DNA of 64,000 nucleotides from positions 1,307,001 to 1,371,000 of the forward strand of contig JANTQA010000019.1 in the NCBI GenBank assembly GCA_027625915.1. Reading direction: 5' to 3'. Each line of letters begins with the position of its first letter. Positions within the stretch are counted from its first letter, which is position 1. The notes beneath the pieces were generated by a model. That model saw nothing but the letters and a program-made list of their open reading frames with translations. It searched no databases and had not been told where the DNA came from. The translations under genes and the position numbers were made by a program. The DNA is from Anaeramoeba flamelloides. Its lineage: Eukaryota; Metamonada; Anaeramoebidae. Below are positions 45,788-57,393 of the stretch, in pieces.

Positions 45788-46899
45788 TAAGATTTGAGTA
45801 GTTTATGTGAAAAATAATTTTCTGGAATGTGAAATTAGAATTTTAAAATTTTTATGAGTTCCAAATACCAACCAAAATTAACCAAAGTCTGAAGCATGAT
45901 CGATCTCCAAAAATGAAAAATGAAAAACCATGAAATTTTTTTAGAAAAAGGTGTCAAAGAGCGACACTCAATTTCTAATTTAGAATGGTTTTGAAAAAAT
46001 TGTGTTAGTTTTGAAGTGTCACGTGTTGATGTTTTTTGAGATTTTGAAAAAAAATTTTTTTCATTTCTGAAATGAGTTATTTGTTCTTGGCAATGTTAAA
46101 TAAATCCTTACTTTATCAAATATAGAGCGTTATTAAATAACTACAAATTAAATTCAAATAAATTAAATTTAATATGTGATTTTATCAGAAAAAAAAAGGT
46201 ATAAAATTCATAAATTGTTGTTATACTTGCATTATGGTAGGTACGGCAATTATAAAAAATAGATTTTTTACAATTTTCGGGATAAATAGAGAGTTTTATG
46301 CATAAACCATAATTTTGGTAATAACAAATATTATATCTGGTTATCTTCAATAGACTAATAATAATTTTAATAAAAAAATCATTTGGTAAAAAGAAATCTT
46401 ACAATTTTAAAAAAAAATCATTTTTCAAAATAAAGTATTGGTGTTCATTATCACATTTTAAATTGAAAATTCATTCAAACCCAAAAATTAAAACTAGCAT
46501 TTAGGTTACTATTACCAAAATTTTGATAAATGCACCGAACATTTTATTTATCCTGAAAATCGAAAAAAACATATTTTTTATTACATTCCATATTTGTATA
46601 TGTATGAAAATTTAGAATTTTTTTTAACTTTTGTTTTTTAATCTAGATTTTTAACCAATGGAATACTGGAAATTATTTTTTTTTTGTTTTTTGAATTGTT
46701 CCGATCTAAATAAAAGCAATTTCACAATACCATTTTTACTTTCATACACCCCACGAACGTGGAGTAAATCCATGAGAAATAAATTAATCCCTAAAAAATT
46801 TTCTTTTCTTTTATTTTTAATGAAAAGAAAATCCAAGATCAAATTGTAAATAATAGTTTATTATTTTTTTCAGAAAAGAAATTAAAGTTACTAAATTAA
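45788..46899. other. Spacer with a two-way open island at 46651-46849
   Basis: 46651-46849 is GC-richer and open on both strands. The plus strand reads from an ATG (MEYWKLFFFCFLNCSDLNKS). The minus strand includes MDLLHVRGVYESKNGIVKLL from an ATG. Neither has splice or homology support, so no gene is called. The remainder is AT-rich. Confidence 0.3.
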
Positions 46900-47510
46900 T
46901 ATGAATATATTTTTATAATATTATTTACCAATCCCAAAAACAATTTTTTCAAATTGGTTTTAATTATTGGACTATATTCAAATGTGAAATTTGATTAATA
47001 ATATTCTTCTTCTTATTGATTTATCAATAAAATATATATACCAAAATTTTCTCAAATTGAATTAATACTTATTTTTTAACTATTAAAGACAATTTAGCAT
47101 AAAAAAAATAATTATGGCAGCAAATATTGTCAAAAAATTTTCAATTCTACTAATGTTTATATTTATAATTCAAATTTCAAAAATTTTTAACCTACTGAAA
47201 TTTTGGTTTTTTATGATATTTTGGATTCTATTTTGATTATAATAATTATTAAAATTTTTGGATTAGGTTTTTTTTTTAATGGATCAAACCGAAGTAGAAA
47301 TAATAATTAAAAATGGGAACTTTAACAACCATTTTACAATTAAAACCGATTTGAAATTTTTTTTTCATTATTGATTAATTGTTTATAAAAATATAAGATT
47401 ACTTTTGTTTGTTTTATATTGAAATAATCGTAAATTTTGATTTCAAAATACAGTTTCAAATTAATAAATTATTTGATGATGTTAGCAAATCCATTCCACA
47501 AGTAAAAAGT
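46900..47510 (+). repeat. Family F copy (F3) followed by a family E fragment (E3)
   Basis: 46900-47380 resembles 20620-21010 (TTTTTGGATTAGGTTTTTTT, TTTTACAATTAAAACCGATT). 47400-47510 resembles 16510-16625 of the family E right arm (TTTTATATTGAAATAATCG, CAAATTAATAAATTATTTGA, AAATCCATTCCACAAGT). Confidence 0.4.
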
Positions 47511-47909
47511 GCATTTTAATTTTTGGTTCCAGAAATTAAGAGATTTTCATTTTATTTTTACAAAGTACTACATGATTAAGGGTGTGTGTTCTAAAGGAAT
47601 TCTGAACACACGATACAATTACCACCATCTATATTAATGAAAGTTCTTTTCGTCTTTTATGGGAAGATTAAACAAATTTATTTTTTCAAAAAATTTGGTT
47701 TTTTTTTTTATTTTTTGGTTTTTATTTTGTGTTCTACTCAAACAAATAACTTACAAAGAACTTATATTTAAATATATATATATTTGATTTTTTATAAGGG
47801 TTATTATTAGCAAAAAGTACAATAATAATTCAATAAAATTTAATTGTTCCACAATCAATCAATATTATAGTATTGAAAAAACTACCTGGTATTAAAATAA
47901 TACCAGATA

Positions 47910-47991
47910 CAATTATGTATTGTAATAGTAGGGAAATTGATAAGTAAGTTGTTAATATTACCAAAATTTAAATTCTTTTTCCTTTTTAAAA

Positions 47992-48045
<54 letters not shown>

Positions 48046-48385
48046 CTGAGTAATAAACCTACTTAAAAGTAAATTAAAGTCGAGTTATCTATAGAAGAAT
48101 AAACCAAATATTTGATAATTGAAAGTAGATACCCTTATTTTTAAAAAAAAATTAGGGTTTTATAAAGGCGTATTCTGAGTATGGAAAATGATATGATAAA
48201 TTCTCATTTTTAGAGTAATTGAAAATTGTTTTGAACACGAATAATTTTATTAATCATCAGTCGAATAAAGTACATTGAGTATAATTTACAAAGTTTGATT
48301 ATTTTTTACGAAAAATTATGTATTAATCAATATAAAAAACAATTTTCCGAATATTAACAATTAATAGTGATATATAGGCTTCTAA
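47910..48385. mobile_element. Family B element, diverged copy (B3) with a TA microsatellite
   Basis: It shares AATAAACCTACTTAAA, AAATTAAAGTCGAGTTATCT, ATTGTTTTGAACACG and ACGAAAAATTATG-type text with B2 in the same orientation. A (TA)n run of about 23 units (47995-48042) fills the position where B2 has a short TATATATATA. Confidence 0.5.
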
Positions 48386-48799
48386 TAACATACTGTATCA
48401 TTTTCAATCACATAATATTGATTTATCATAAATTAATAATCAATTTTGTTAGTTATTATCCTATTTTTCACTAATAATAACTTTTATAAAAAACTAACTT
48501 ACAAAAATTATTCTTTTTTTTATTCCTCAAGTTTTACTTTTGAATAGAAAACAAAACAAAAACCAAACAACATTATAGAATTAAATTTTTTGAAAAAAAA
48601 TAAATTTGTTTAATCTTTCTATAAAATACTGTAAGAACCTTAATCAATCTAAAGAAAGGCAATTGTATTATTTATTAAGTGTTCATTGAGTACAATTATC
48701 CGTATAAGTGTAGTATTTATTTTAAATTTAAAGTATGATGATTGCTGATTCAACCAGAAAATTTATCTCTAAAATGTAGATTTTTTTCTAAAATTATTT

Positions 48800-48960
48800 G
48801 AATTATTTACTAATATAATGTCCATTTTTGAATTAAAGAGATCAACTTTTAGTACTTTTTTGATGACAGGATTTTTGAAGAGAGAAATGAAACATGAAGA
48901 ACTAATGTCATTTACACTCAATTTCAACATACTTTAATTTTATATTTCTACATTATAGAT
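48800..48960 (-). repeat. Family O fragment (O2)
   Basis: The inverse of this stretch matches the left arm of family O (19850-19960): GTGTAAATGACATTAGTTC, AGTACTAAAAGTTGATCTC and CAATTCAAAAATG-like text. It directly adjoins family C copy C3, which may have inserted at its end. Confidence 0.45.
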
Positions 48961-48973
48961 GTTAAACCCTTAA

Positions 48974-50300
48974 AATAGTAGCCATAGTAAAGGAAAATTT
49001 TTCACTTTTTTGCAATTTTGAAAAGGATCAGAAAATAACATTTTTTACTTTAGTTACTCATTGATTTTTTTTATTTAAAGTACTTCATTCATTGGATTTT
49101 TTAAATTTTTATTTCAAAGTCTCTAAGAAATAGCCACGATAGAGTATTTAGTTTAGTTGCTTAAAATAGTGTTTTGAATGTTTAATGACTTATCTTTTGT
49201 CCTTATCTCAACATTCTATTGTGGCATTTATTTTTTTCTTTTTTTATTTTTTCATCATTTTTGATTTTTTTAAATCATAACAACAACAAGCAATTAGAAA
49301 TATTTTTTTTATCAGTGACCTTTGGATTAATGGATTTTGTTTTAAATGAACAACAACATTACAATTGAGAAAATTACAAAAGGAAACATAAATGGTATTT
49401 AAATAGCTAGAAGGATACCAAAAAATTACTTGTTAGGGTTTTAAATAGTTGGATTTGGTGGAATTGGAGAAGTGAATGATTATATTTTATCAAATTTTAA
49501 ACCACGAAATAGCTATAAGTTTTATTCGAAGAATCTAAAATTATCTTCTCCCAAAAAAAAAACTAAACCCTATTCCAAAAATTTGGTCACACCTAAAATC
49601 AAAAATAGGGAAAATAAAAACTCAATTTATTGTATTCTCCCAAACATAAAATATAAAAGCATATTTAAGTTACCTAGTATTAATGTTTTTATAAGTAATC
49701 AATATCATTCAAATAAATTAAAACAATATAAATCAAAAAAATCAAAACCAGTGTGTCCAAAATAATGAAATGGGCTGAACAAAAAATGTATTGGTAGATT
49801 TGTTGAAATTTCACCAACAATTGTTGATAGATCAAATGATAAGATACCATGGACTATTTGAATCTGATTTTCCAATTTAACAAACCCAACTTTAACATTT
49901 TATCAACCAAGAAAAAATTCCAGATCTAACCAAACATATTACCTAATTGGAAAAGAATGAAATGAAAACAAAAAAAAATAGACAAAAAAATAAAAATAGT
50001 TTGTTAAATCAAAATTCAATTCAAATTGAAATTAAAGTATGGTATTGCTATTCTTTCGACTTTTTAAACTGTGTCCCAAATTTTTAGAATTTAGTTTATC
50101 TTAAAAAAAAAAAAAGAGAGAGAATATATTGATAAAATAGTTTTAATTTTTTTTTTTATTGAACATTACTAAAAAAAAAAATATCAAATAATTTTTATAA
50201 AATAATTTTTAGAGAATCTACGATCACATGCCACTAAAATAAAATACTCTTATCTCATCTCTCTCGAATTTTTATCATTATTTATGGTGTAGCTAACCCC
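48974..50300. mobile_element. Family C element, inverted copy (C3), TTAA-flanked
   Basis: 1327 bp between TTAA (48970-48973 and 50301-50304), inverted relative to C1 and C2. The ends are AATAGTAGCCATAG and, at the right, TGGTGTAGCTAACCCC. It holds the internal ATTCTATTGTGG hairpin near 49212. An ATG frame of 97 codons at 49472-49765 (K/S/P/N-rich) closes early in C1 and C2, so it is not called as a gene. Confidence 0.8.
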
Positions 50301-50596
50301 TTAAGAGTCTTAATTTATTGTTATTCTTATTAGACAAAATTTGAGAATTTATGAAAATTACAATATTTTAATAAAAACATAAAAGCCATAATACCAATAT
50401 ATCGGTAAAAAATGTTTTTTTTTTTTTCATCATTTTTTAAAAATTAACTTTTTTTGTTTATTAATTATAATAAAAAATATTTTTAAAGATTTTACAAGAG
50501 AAATATTATTTCCAGATCTTGATATTATGGGAATTCAATTCACTGATTTTATCATTATTAACTTATATAAGAGACATGACAGGAATAAAGAAATAA

Positions 50597-50992
50597 ATGA
50601 AAAAAATCCTTGGTTTATTACAAAAATATCAAAACCATAATACAATTATCGGGGGAGATTTTAATTTGAATGAAAATCAAATAAATTATTTTTCAAAATT
50701 CAACTTTAAAATTATTTTAAATACTAAGCCAAGTAGAAAAAATAATAACATTGATTATTTTATAACTAACTTTAATAACTTAAAATTTATCAAATCAAAA
50801 ACCATAAAAAATAAAATTAGTGATCATAATGCAATATTAAATAAATTTAATATTAATAAAAACTGGGAAATTAAAAATGTCTACAAAATTAAAGATATTG
50901 CAAAGTTTCATGTTGACTTTATAAATTTTTATAAAAATAAAAATTATCAATTAAATGGAAAGAATTTTAAAATCTTTAAAAAAACAATTTAA
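50597..50992 (+). pseudogene. LINE endonuclease domain, C-terminal half
   Basis: The open piece carries the conserved endonuclease/phosphatase-fold motifs GGDFN, NIDYF and SDHN, used to nick the target DNA. The preceding bases, in another frame, read MGIQFTDFIIINLYKRHD, which belongs just upstream in the same domain, so one frame change separates them. The N-terminal Asn and Glu motifs of the fold are missing because the element is truncated. Confidence 0.75.
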
Positions 50993-51592
50993 AGTAAAAG
51001 AGAGAATTATCTTAAATATACCAAAAAAAGATTTAAAATTATATAATTTAATTAATAAATTATTTGAAAATAATGAATTAATTAAAGAAATTAAAGATAG
51101 GAATAGTAAACAATATTTTAAATTAATAAACCAGATTAATATTGAATTTGAAGAAAATCAAAACTTTTGGAAAAAGCTAAATAGATTAAGAGAAACTTCG
51201 AGTAAAATGATTCTTAATAATGAAAATATGGAAACTTCATATTTCGGGTTTGTTAAATCTATTAGTAAAAAAACCAAAAAAATATATTCTTAATTTTATT
51301 AAAAATTTCACATTAGATAAAAATAATTTATTAAATATTAAAATAGAAGAAATATTCTCAATTACTAAAATCAAAGAAATTATCAAATATCAAAAAAATA
51401 AATCAGTCAAAGAATTTGATAAAATTAAACAATATAAAACAATAAAAAATCAAAGTAGTGAATTTTATATAAATTATGAAAACTTTATAAAAACAATCCA
51501 AAAAATATTTTTTAATTGGATTAAAGATATTTCTCAAAAAAATATTAAATTTATTAAAAAAAGAAATTTATTATTCATTCATAAATCTGGCG

Positions 51593-52213
51593 ATGAAGGT
51601 ATTCCACTTAATTATAGACCAATTTCAATTAATCAAACTCTCCCAAGATTTTTTTCTTAAATTGTTATATGCCGGAATTCAAGATTCTTGGGACTTAGTT
51701 TCAAAAAACCAATTTGGATTTAAAAAAAAATTAGATACTAGAATTGCAGTTTTAAACTTATTGAATGAATATCAAAAAATAAAAAATAAATTTAAAAAAG
51801 AAAATATTTATATTGTTACAATAGATATACAAAAATGTTTTGACTCTATTCTTCATTCACTTATTTATTATTCAATTAAAAAATTTATAAAAAATGAAAT
51901 TATTGTAGAATATCTACTTGCTTATTACTCAAAAGAAGGAATTGGTGTTTACCAAGGAGATCCATTATCCCCTTTATTATTTGGATTTATTACTCATTTT
52001 CTCTTAGAAAAAATTAAATCACTAGCGTTACATGTTCAAATGTTTGCAGATGATCTGATTTTACTGATGAAAGGATCATTAATAGAAATAAATTTTCAAT
52101 TACAAAAAATCTTTAAAATAATAAAAGATTTTGGAATGAATCCTAATGATGATAAAACTAAAAAAAACTTTAATTCCAAAAGAAATTTTATATCTTGGTA
52201 TTTGGCTAGATAA
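51593..52213 (+). pseudogene. LINE reverse transcriptase domain, main open piece
   Basis: Holds RT motifs in order: KNQFGFKKKLDTRIAVLNLL, VTIDIQKCFDSI (motif A), GVYQGDPLSPLLFG (motif B region) and MFADDLILL (motif C, catalytic Asp pair). The preceding finger region with HKSGDEGIPLNYRPISINQT is in the overlapping frame ending at 51660. The following thumb and C-terminal parts lie in further frames (52218-52980). Confidence 0.8.
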
Positions 52214-53182
52214 AAAAACTCATTTAAAATTTAACCTTGATAAAGTTAAGGTCAATTTTAAAAAGTTAATCAATATCTTACAACAAAAAAATTTTTTCTA
52301 ATGGATTAAAAATTCAATTTTTTAAAGCTGTGTTACATAGCCAATTATTATATGGTTTAGAAATATTTGATTTAACAAAAACAGATTTTAAAGATATTGA
52401 TACTTGGATTAATAAAAAAATTATAAAATTTTTATTAATCAACCCACACTCACCAAGGCTTATTTATAAAACTGAAGCAAAAATTGATCCCGTAAGGATA
52501 ACGATATATAAAAAGAAGATTTAAGTTAATTCAAAAATTAAAAATCCTCCATTATGATGAATTAATTAATTATCTTCCTTTTAGAAAAAAAGAATCAGAA
52601 AATATAAATTGGTACTCCAAAAATTTAAAACAATTGGAAAATGAACTAGAAAATTTTAGAATTAAAAACTTAGAAAATAGTCCAAGTTGGAAAGTTCAAG
52701 AATATCTAAAAATAGTACAAATCAATAATACTATAAATAAGCAGCAAAGATATTTAAAATGGAAGGGCTCAACTTCAATTTTAAAACTCAGAAATTTTTA
52801 CAAATTACCTTAACAGGTACTCTTATGTTATGAATAAAAACAAATCAAAACTATGTGAATTATGTAAAAAAATAAACAATTTAGATATTATTGAAGATTT
52901 AGACCATTTTCTATGGAACTGCTCAGCCTATGAAAATAATCGCAAAATCTGGATATCTGAATTAAAAAAAAATTAATATATCTAATATATTAAATAATAA
53001 TAATATTTCTAATATTATTATAAAAAAGGATTCAAACTCTTTATTAGCCTTAGTGGGTAATAAACTTATTTTTGAGTCTTTAATTAAATTCCTAAATAAA
53101 AATTTAGGAATTCGGGCAAATAAGAGGGGTCAATAACTCCTCCCTTAAATAATAAAAAAAAAAAAAAAAATTAACTTTTTTT

Positions 53183-53573
53183 AATATCTTTAAGTAATAG
53201 TTTTAAACCCAGCATTTAGCTAGTTTTGAATAGTAATCATTTTTACATTTGAGGCAACACTTTTTTCATTGGTTTTTGAGAAGGGGGGTTGAATTAAAAA
53301 TGACAAAAAAAAATGTACATTTTTACTTTTATGCTAGGACTCGGGCTTTAAAATTTTATTTTAATAAATTTGACAGAATATTAAACTTTTAAACACATCA
53401 CCTATAAATAAGAATGGACTAACACTCTTAATAAAGAGGGCTCAAGACACCATTTATTTTGTAATTCTTTCCTCAAAATTTTTAAATCTTAGTTCCTAAT
53501 GGGATATAAACATTTATTTTGTAAAAAAATAAAAAAAATTAAAAATAATAATAAAAATAAATTAAATAATCCA
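53183..53573. other. Spacer between the LINE and the basic/acidic protein gene
   Basis: No gene seen. It includes the 3' untranslated part of the minus-strand gene at 53574. Confidence 0.45.
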
Positions 53574-55022
53574 TTAGCACTCTAATGGGTCATTTGGTTC
53601 GTTTAAAAGAAGAAAACTTTCATCATTTTGAAAAAAAATGTCAAATTTCTCGTTCATTTGTTTTTCAATAGACAAATCATTTCTTAAAAATTTCAAGTCC
53701 TTTTCAGATAATACGATATCTTCTTCCTGACTATTTATAAATTCGATATCTGCTGCAAGTTCGCCATCGTTTAAGCTCTGTTCTGTTTCGATAATATAAA
53801 TCTGATCAAATTTATTATTATCTTTATTTAGTGTTTGATTTTCATTCTCGTTTTCATCATAACTAAATCCAAAAATGTCTCCCAAACTTGAAGACGAGTT
53901 TGAATCGTAATAAGTATAAATATCAAAATTTTCAGAATCTAAGATTTGGTTATTATCTTCTAATTTCATAAGACCATTTTCTTCTTGTTCGTGATCTTGT
54001 TTGTGATCATGCTCATATTCATATTCATGTTCATATCCATATTCGTTTTCATTTTGATTTTGGTTGTTAGTCTGAAAGTAGTTATTGGTTTCCTTTTCGA
54101 GAGGTGTTGTTGTGTTTGTTTCAAAGTATTCATTTTTAATTTTTTTCTCCTTTAGATCCAAAAGATTTAATTCTTTTCGGTTCCTGAAATTTTTTATTTT
54201 GGAATCATTGCTTTGAGTATTTTTCTCTTTTGCAATGAGAATTGGGGTTTTTAATTTTAGTTTACGTTTGCATTTGGGTGTCAATTCGGATTTTAATTTT
54301 AATTTTAATTTTGGTTTTTTATGACATGTGTCATTTCGAGATCTATTTCTGAAATGTCCCAACTTACATTTTCTTTTGTTGTAGTGTTCGTTACTACTTT
54401 TCATTTTAGTTTTCTTTTGGTTCTTGTCGTTTTGGGTTGAATGGTCATTTGCTTGAAGATCAGTCACAAGTAGATTTTCATTTCCAAGATCACTCATTTC
54501 AAGTTGGTATTTTCTTTTTCTTCTCTTTTTCCTTGCTTGTGCTCTTTTGCATTTTCTTTTCTCCTTTTCTTTGTCGTCTCTTCCTTTTCCCTTTTCTTTT
54601 CCTTTTTCTTTTCGTTTCCTTTTTCGTTTTTCCTTTTTTAGATTCTCAATCTCTTTCAAATTTGTCAATTTAAAAGTAAGCCAATCCCTTGAATAATGAG
54701 AACAGTTTTGCAAATTGAAATTTTTTTTAAAAAACGTGTTTACACCTCTTTCAATTGTTCGACGAGACTTTGAAGTAAGAAACGCCAAGTCTAAAATGCA
54801 ATCCTTTTGGATTTTTACCTTGTGTGGGCCACAGAGATACATTTTTTTTGTGTGCCTTTTGATCCATGTTTTTTCCAGCTGATCAGCAGACAGCCCCGAA
54901 AAACTTTCAGGCCGAAGCTTGAGAAGAGTTTGGAACCTTGAGTTGTACGATTTCAAAGTTTGAAACTCTTTTTGGATTTTATCAAGTTCTTTATGTGTTT
55001 GTAAAAATGAAGAAATTGACAT
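53574..55022 (-). CDS. Unrecognised, probably nuclear basic/acidic protein (482 aa)
   Basis: I start at the ATG at 55022; the frame extends upstream only through a poly-T leader. Residues 1-35 look like a short coiled coil (HKELDKIQKEFQTLKSYN). Residues 60-105 are the best-ordered part: KVKIQKDCILDLAFLTSKSR then RTIERGVNTFFKKN, which has the look of a helix-turn-helix (a hydrophobic helix, a turn, and an S-R-R-T-I-E-R recognition-like helix). Residues 129-172 are very basic (KRKRKRKEK, KKRRKRKY), adequate as nuclear localisation signals. 210-300 is Lys-rich, and 320-482 is acidic with Q/N/E/Y/H repeats, like an activation domain. A DNA- or RNA-binding nuclear role is an inference; no family is recognised. 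Intronless, ends in TAA. The upstream minus-strand leader is a long T run. Confidence 0.7.
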   Translation of the reverse strand: MSISSFLQTHKELDKIQKEFQTLKSYNSRFQTLLKLRPESFSGLSADQLEKTWIKRHTKKMYLCGPHKVKIQKDCILDLAFLTSKSRRTIERGVNTFFKKNFNLQNCSHYSRDWLTFKLTNLKEIENLKKEKRKRKRKEKGKEKGKGRDDKEKEKRKCKRAQARKKRRKRKYQLEMSDLGNENLLVTDLQANDHSTQNDKNQKKTKMKSSNEHYNKRKCKLGHFRNRSRNDTCHKKPKLKLKLKSELTPKCKRKLKLKTPILIAKEKNTQSNDSKIKNFRNRKELNLLDLKEKKIKNEYFETNTTTPLEKETNNYFQTNNQNQNENEYGYEHEYEYEHDHKQDHEQEENGLMKLEDNNQILDSENFDIYTYYDSNSSSSLGDIFGFSYDENENENQTLNKDNNKFDQIYIIETEQSLNDGELAADIEFINSQEEDIVLSEKDLKFLRNDLSIEKQMNEKFDIFFQNDESFLLLNEPNDPLEC

Positions 55023-55909
55023 ATTTTTTGAACAATAAAAAAAGAAAAAAAAAAAAAAAAAAAAAATGAACAAAAAAGTTTTCAATCCTTCTAATTTTAT
55101 AGGTGTCACTTTGTTTTATTTTAAAACTTGCTTGAACTTTCTGAGAATAAATTATTTGAAAACTTTTTATATTTTTTTTTATAGTTTTGGAGTAAACTTT
55201 TTAACGAATAAGAAACAACACTCTGTATTGATTTACGTTTAGTTTTAACTGAAATCTTGTTTTGCACATTGTTTTTTTTTGAGAATGGTTAAATAAATTC
55301 GATCAAATGAATTGAGCCAAATTATAATCTTAATTGATTTACAAAAATATTTCCTTGTCTGTAATCTTCAATTTAGATCAAATCAGAAAAGTAAATGACA
55401 AAAATCCTCAAATGAAATTTTTCTTATTTTAAAGTAAAATTTTATGAGAAACTTGTTCCAAATTAATTAGAATTTTTGTCAACCAAAGTCAGTGTCCTTT
55501 AACAGAAGATTGTGATGGTTGTTCATTTGTTTTTAGAAATGTAAATTTTTCTAATAAAATGAAAACGAAAAAGAATTTTTTTTTAGTAATACCCAAAATG
55601 AAATTTAATTTGAAAACAAAGGGAAATTTCAAAAAGCAGATTTACAATGTTGTTTCTAGGAGGTGATTTAAAAAATCGAACAAATCTATCTTTTATTAAA
55701 AGATTGTTCAATTGTTTGTAAAAGAATTATTTTTTCCACTTTCGACAAAAAAAGGTAAATAATTGGAGATGATCTATTTAATTAGAGTTGGAAATATTGT
55801 ACTTTGATAAATTTTACGGTGTTTAGCATTTTTACCACTTAACAATTAAGATCAAACTAGCCAATGAAGAATTATAGGGAGATAGGTTACAAAAAAAAAT
55901 CTTTTTGTA
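55023..55909. other. Upstream region of the basic/acidic protein gene
   Basis: A long T-rich (minus strand) leader, then AT-rich spacer with no gene or repeat recognised. Confidence 0.4.
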
Positions 55910-56690
55910 AATTTAAAAAAATTTACCACATCTTGAAATTGAAAAACAAAGTAAAAATCTGATTTAAATAAAACCAAACTCACTTTTCAAAGCTATTTTC
56001 AGAAATGGATTATTGTTTTTTGAAAGTTTGATGACTTTTTTCTCCTTTTGGAAAAAGTTCCAAATTCCTAAAAAAAATTATATTCAAAAACAATTATTTT
56101 CTATAAGGCCGTCTTTGAAACAAATTTTATTTTGTAAGAGAAGGAAGTCTACAAAAACATACATATTCAAAATAAAACAACTTAGTTTTGGAATAACTAA
56201 GATGAAAAAATGAACTTATTTTCAAAAATATTGCAATAGTTCGTTTAAACTTGAAAAAAAAAATAATTACAATAGGAGACACAGAAATCAGATTTTAGAG
56301 TTCTTTTGAACAAAAAAAACCTATGAGAAAATCAATCAAACTATTGATTAAAAATTTCTCACGAAAATACTTTTTTAAAACCTGGAAAAAGTCAACTAAT
56401 AAACCTTGAGAAATTCTTTTTAATTATATTTCGAAATAATAATTAAGATCTCAATCTTAATTATTTCAGTAAATCATTAACAATCCAAAGATTAAATGTA
56501 TCAAATAGACTTTACATTTATTACTCAATTTTTTAAAACGCTTTGAAATAAATAAAACGAACTGATATTAAAAAAAAAAAAAAAATCAAAATTATTATCA
56601 AATAACTGAATATGGTAATTATTATTAGTTAACTATTGTTATAGAATAAATTTTTTGAAAAAAATAACTTTATTCTATAAATTTCAAAAA
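55910..56690 (+). repeat. Family L dispersed repeat (copy L2)
   Basis: Direct-repeat partner of 32880-33670. It shares CATCTTGAAATTGAAAAACA, CAAAGCTATTTTCAGAAATG and TTAACAATCCAAAGATTAAA-type text in order. Non-coding; the 66-codon frame at 56013 is absent from L1. Confidence 0.55.
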
Positions 56691-56829
56691 ATGGTAATAT
56701 ATGGGAGATGAAACATCTGGGAAATATTGCAAATTTCAAAAAAATGTAAAATCTTGTCTTTTACTCAATTTGATTCATATAAAAATTCACGTTAGCCTTG
56801 GAAAGACTGTAACATTTGGATACAAAATA

Positions 56830-57228
56830 CAGTTAATCGTAAGCTACCGTGAAAATTTTATCAATATCAAATTTTGATGTTGATATAGATTTTTAAAAAG
56901 TTCAATATGAGAATAATAAAGCTCATATTGAAAAAAAAAATTCCTAAATGAGCCAATATTCAAGAATTTTTTCTGATTTCAAAAAAGAAATTTTCAGAAC
57001 TCAAAATGACTCTAAACATTAAAAATTCATTAAGGAACTACATAAAATTTCCTCTAAAAAATGAATTTATTTTTCGATCACATTAGAAGAATATTTTTCA
57101 AATGAGCTCATTTATGAAAAAAGTTTTTCAATTTAAGCTTTCTTATTCTTATATTCTACGATTTAAAAATCTATATCAACACCAAAATTTGATATTGATA
57201 AAATTTCAGGGTAGCCTTGGAACGGCTG
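56830..57228. mobile_element. Family M inverted-repeat element, TA-flanked
   Basis: 399 bp between TA dinucleotides (56828-56829 and 57229-57230). Ends CAGTTAATCGTAAGCTACC and, inverted, CAGCCGTTCCAAGGCTACC. The arms are about 120 bp, with ATTTTATCAATATCAAATTT and TGTTGATATAGATTTTTAAA nearly identical in both. CAG ends plus a TA target fit a Tc1/mariner-type MITE. A related end (GTTAGCCTTGGAAAGACTGT) lies just outside at 56790-56811, perhaps an older insertion. No other copy in the window. Confidence 0.75.
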
Positions 57229-57393
57229 TATATATTGTTCAGATAGAGTTTTTACATTCAATTAAATCAAAAAAATAAAAAAACAGTTTATGAAATACTA
57301 TATGAACTTTTTGAAAACAATTTGTTTTAAATTGAAGAAATTTTAACCCTTTTGGAAATTTAAAAATTGAAACAATAGAATTTAAAATCTTAA

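Larger units (their letters stand above)
50456..53170 (+). mobile_element. LINE (non-LTR retrotransposon), 5'-truncated, frame-broken
   Basis: About 2.7 kb in pieces across several frames. The 3' half of an apurinic-type endonuclease comes first (50500-50992): GGDFNLNENQ, NIDYFI, SDHNAI. A reverse transcriptase follows (51540-52200): NYRPISINQT, YIVTIDIQKCFDSI, GVYQGDPLSPLLFG and the catalytic FADDLILL. A C-terminal CCHC-type motif CELC...HFLWNC lies near 52855-52925. The element ends in poly-A (53153-53170). A 12 bp target duplication TTAACTTTTTTT lies at 50444-50455 and 53171-53182. The endonuclease N-terminus is absent, so the copy is 5'-truncated, and at least four frame breaks separate the open pieces. 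The poly-A tail and AP-type endonuclease fit L1-like clades; I cannot assign the clade further. Confidence 0.85.

Noticed and set aside
49472-49765. 97-codon frame in element C3
   Set aside because: The same position in C1 and C2 is closed by early stops, so it is not a conserved element gene.
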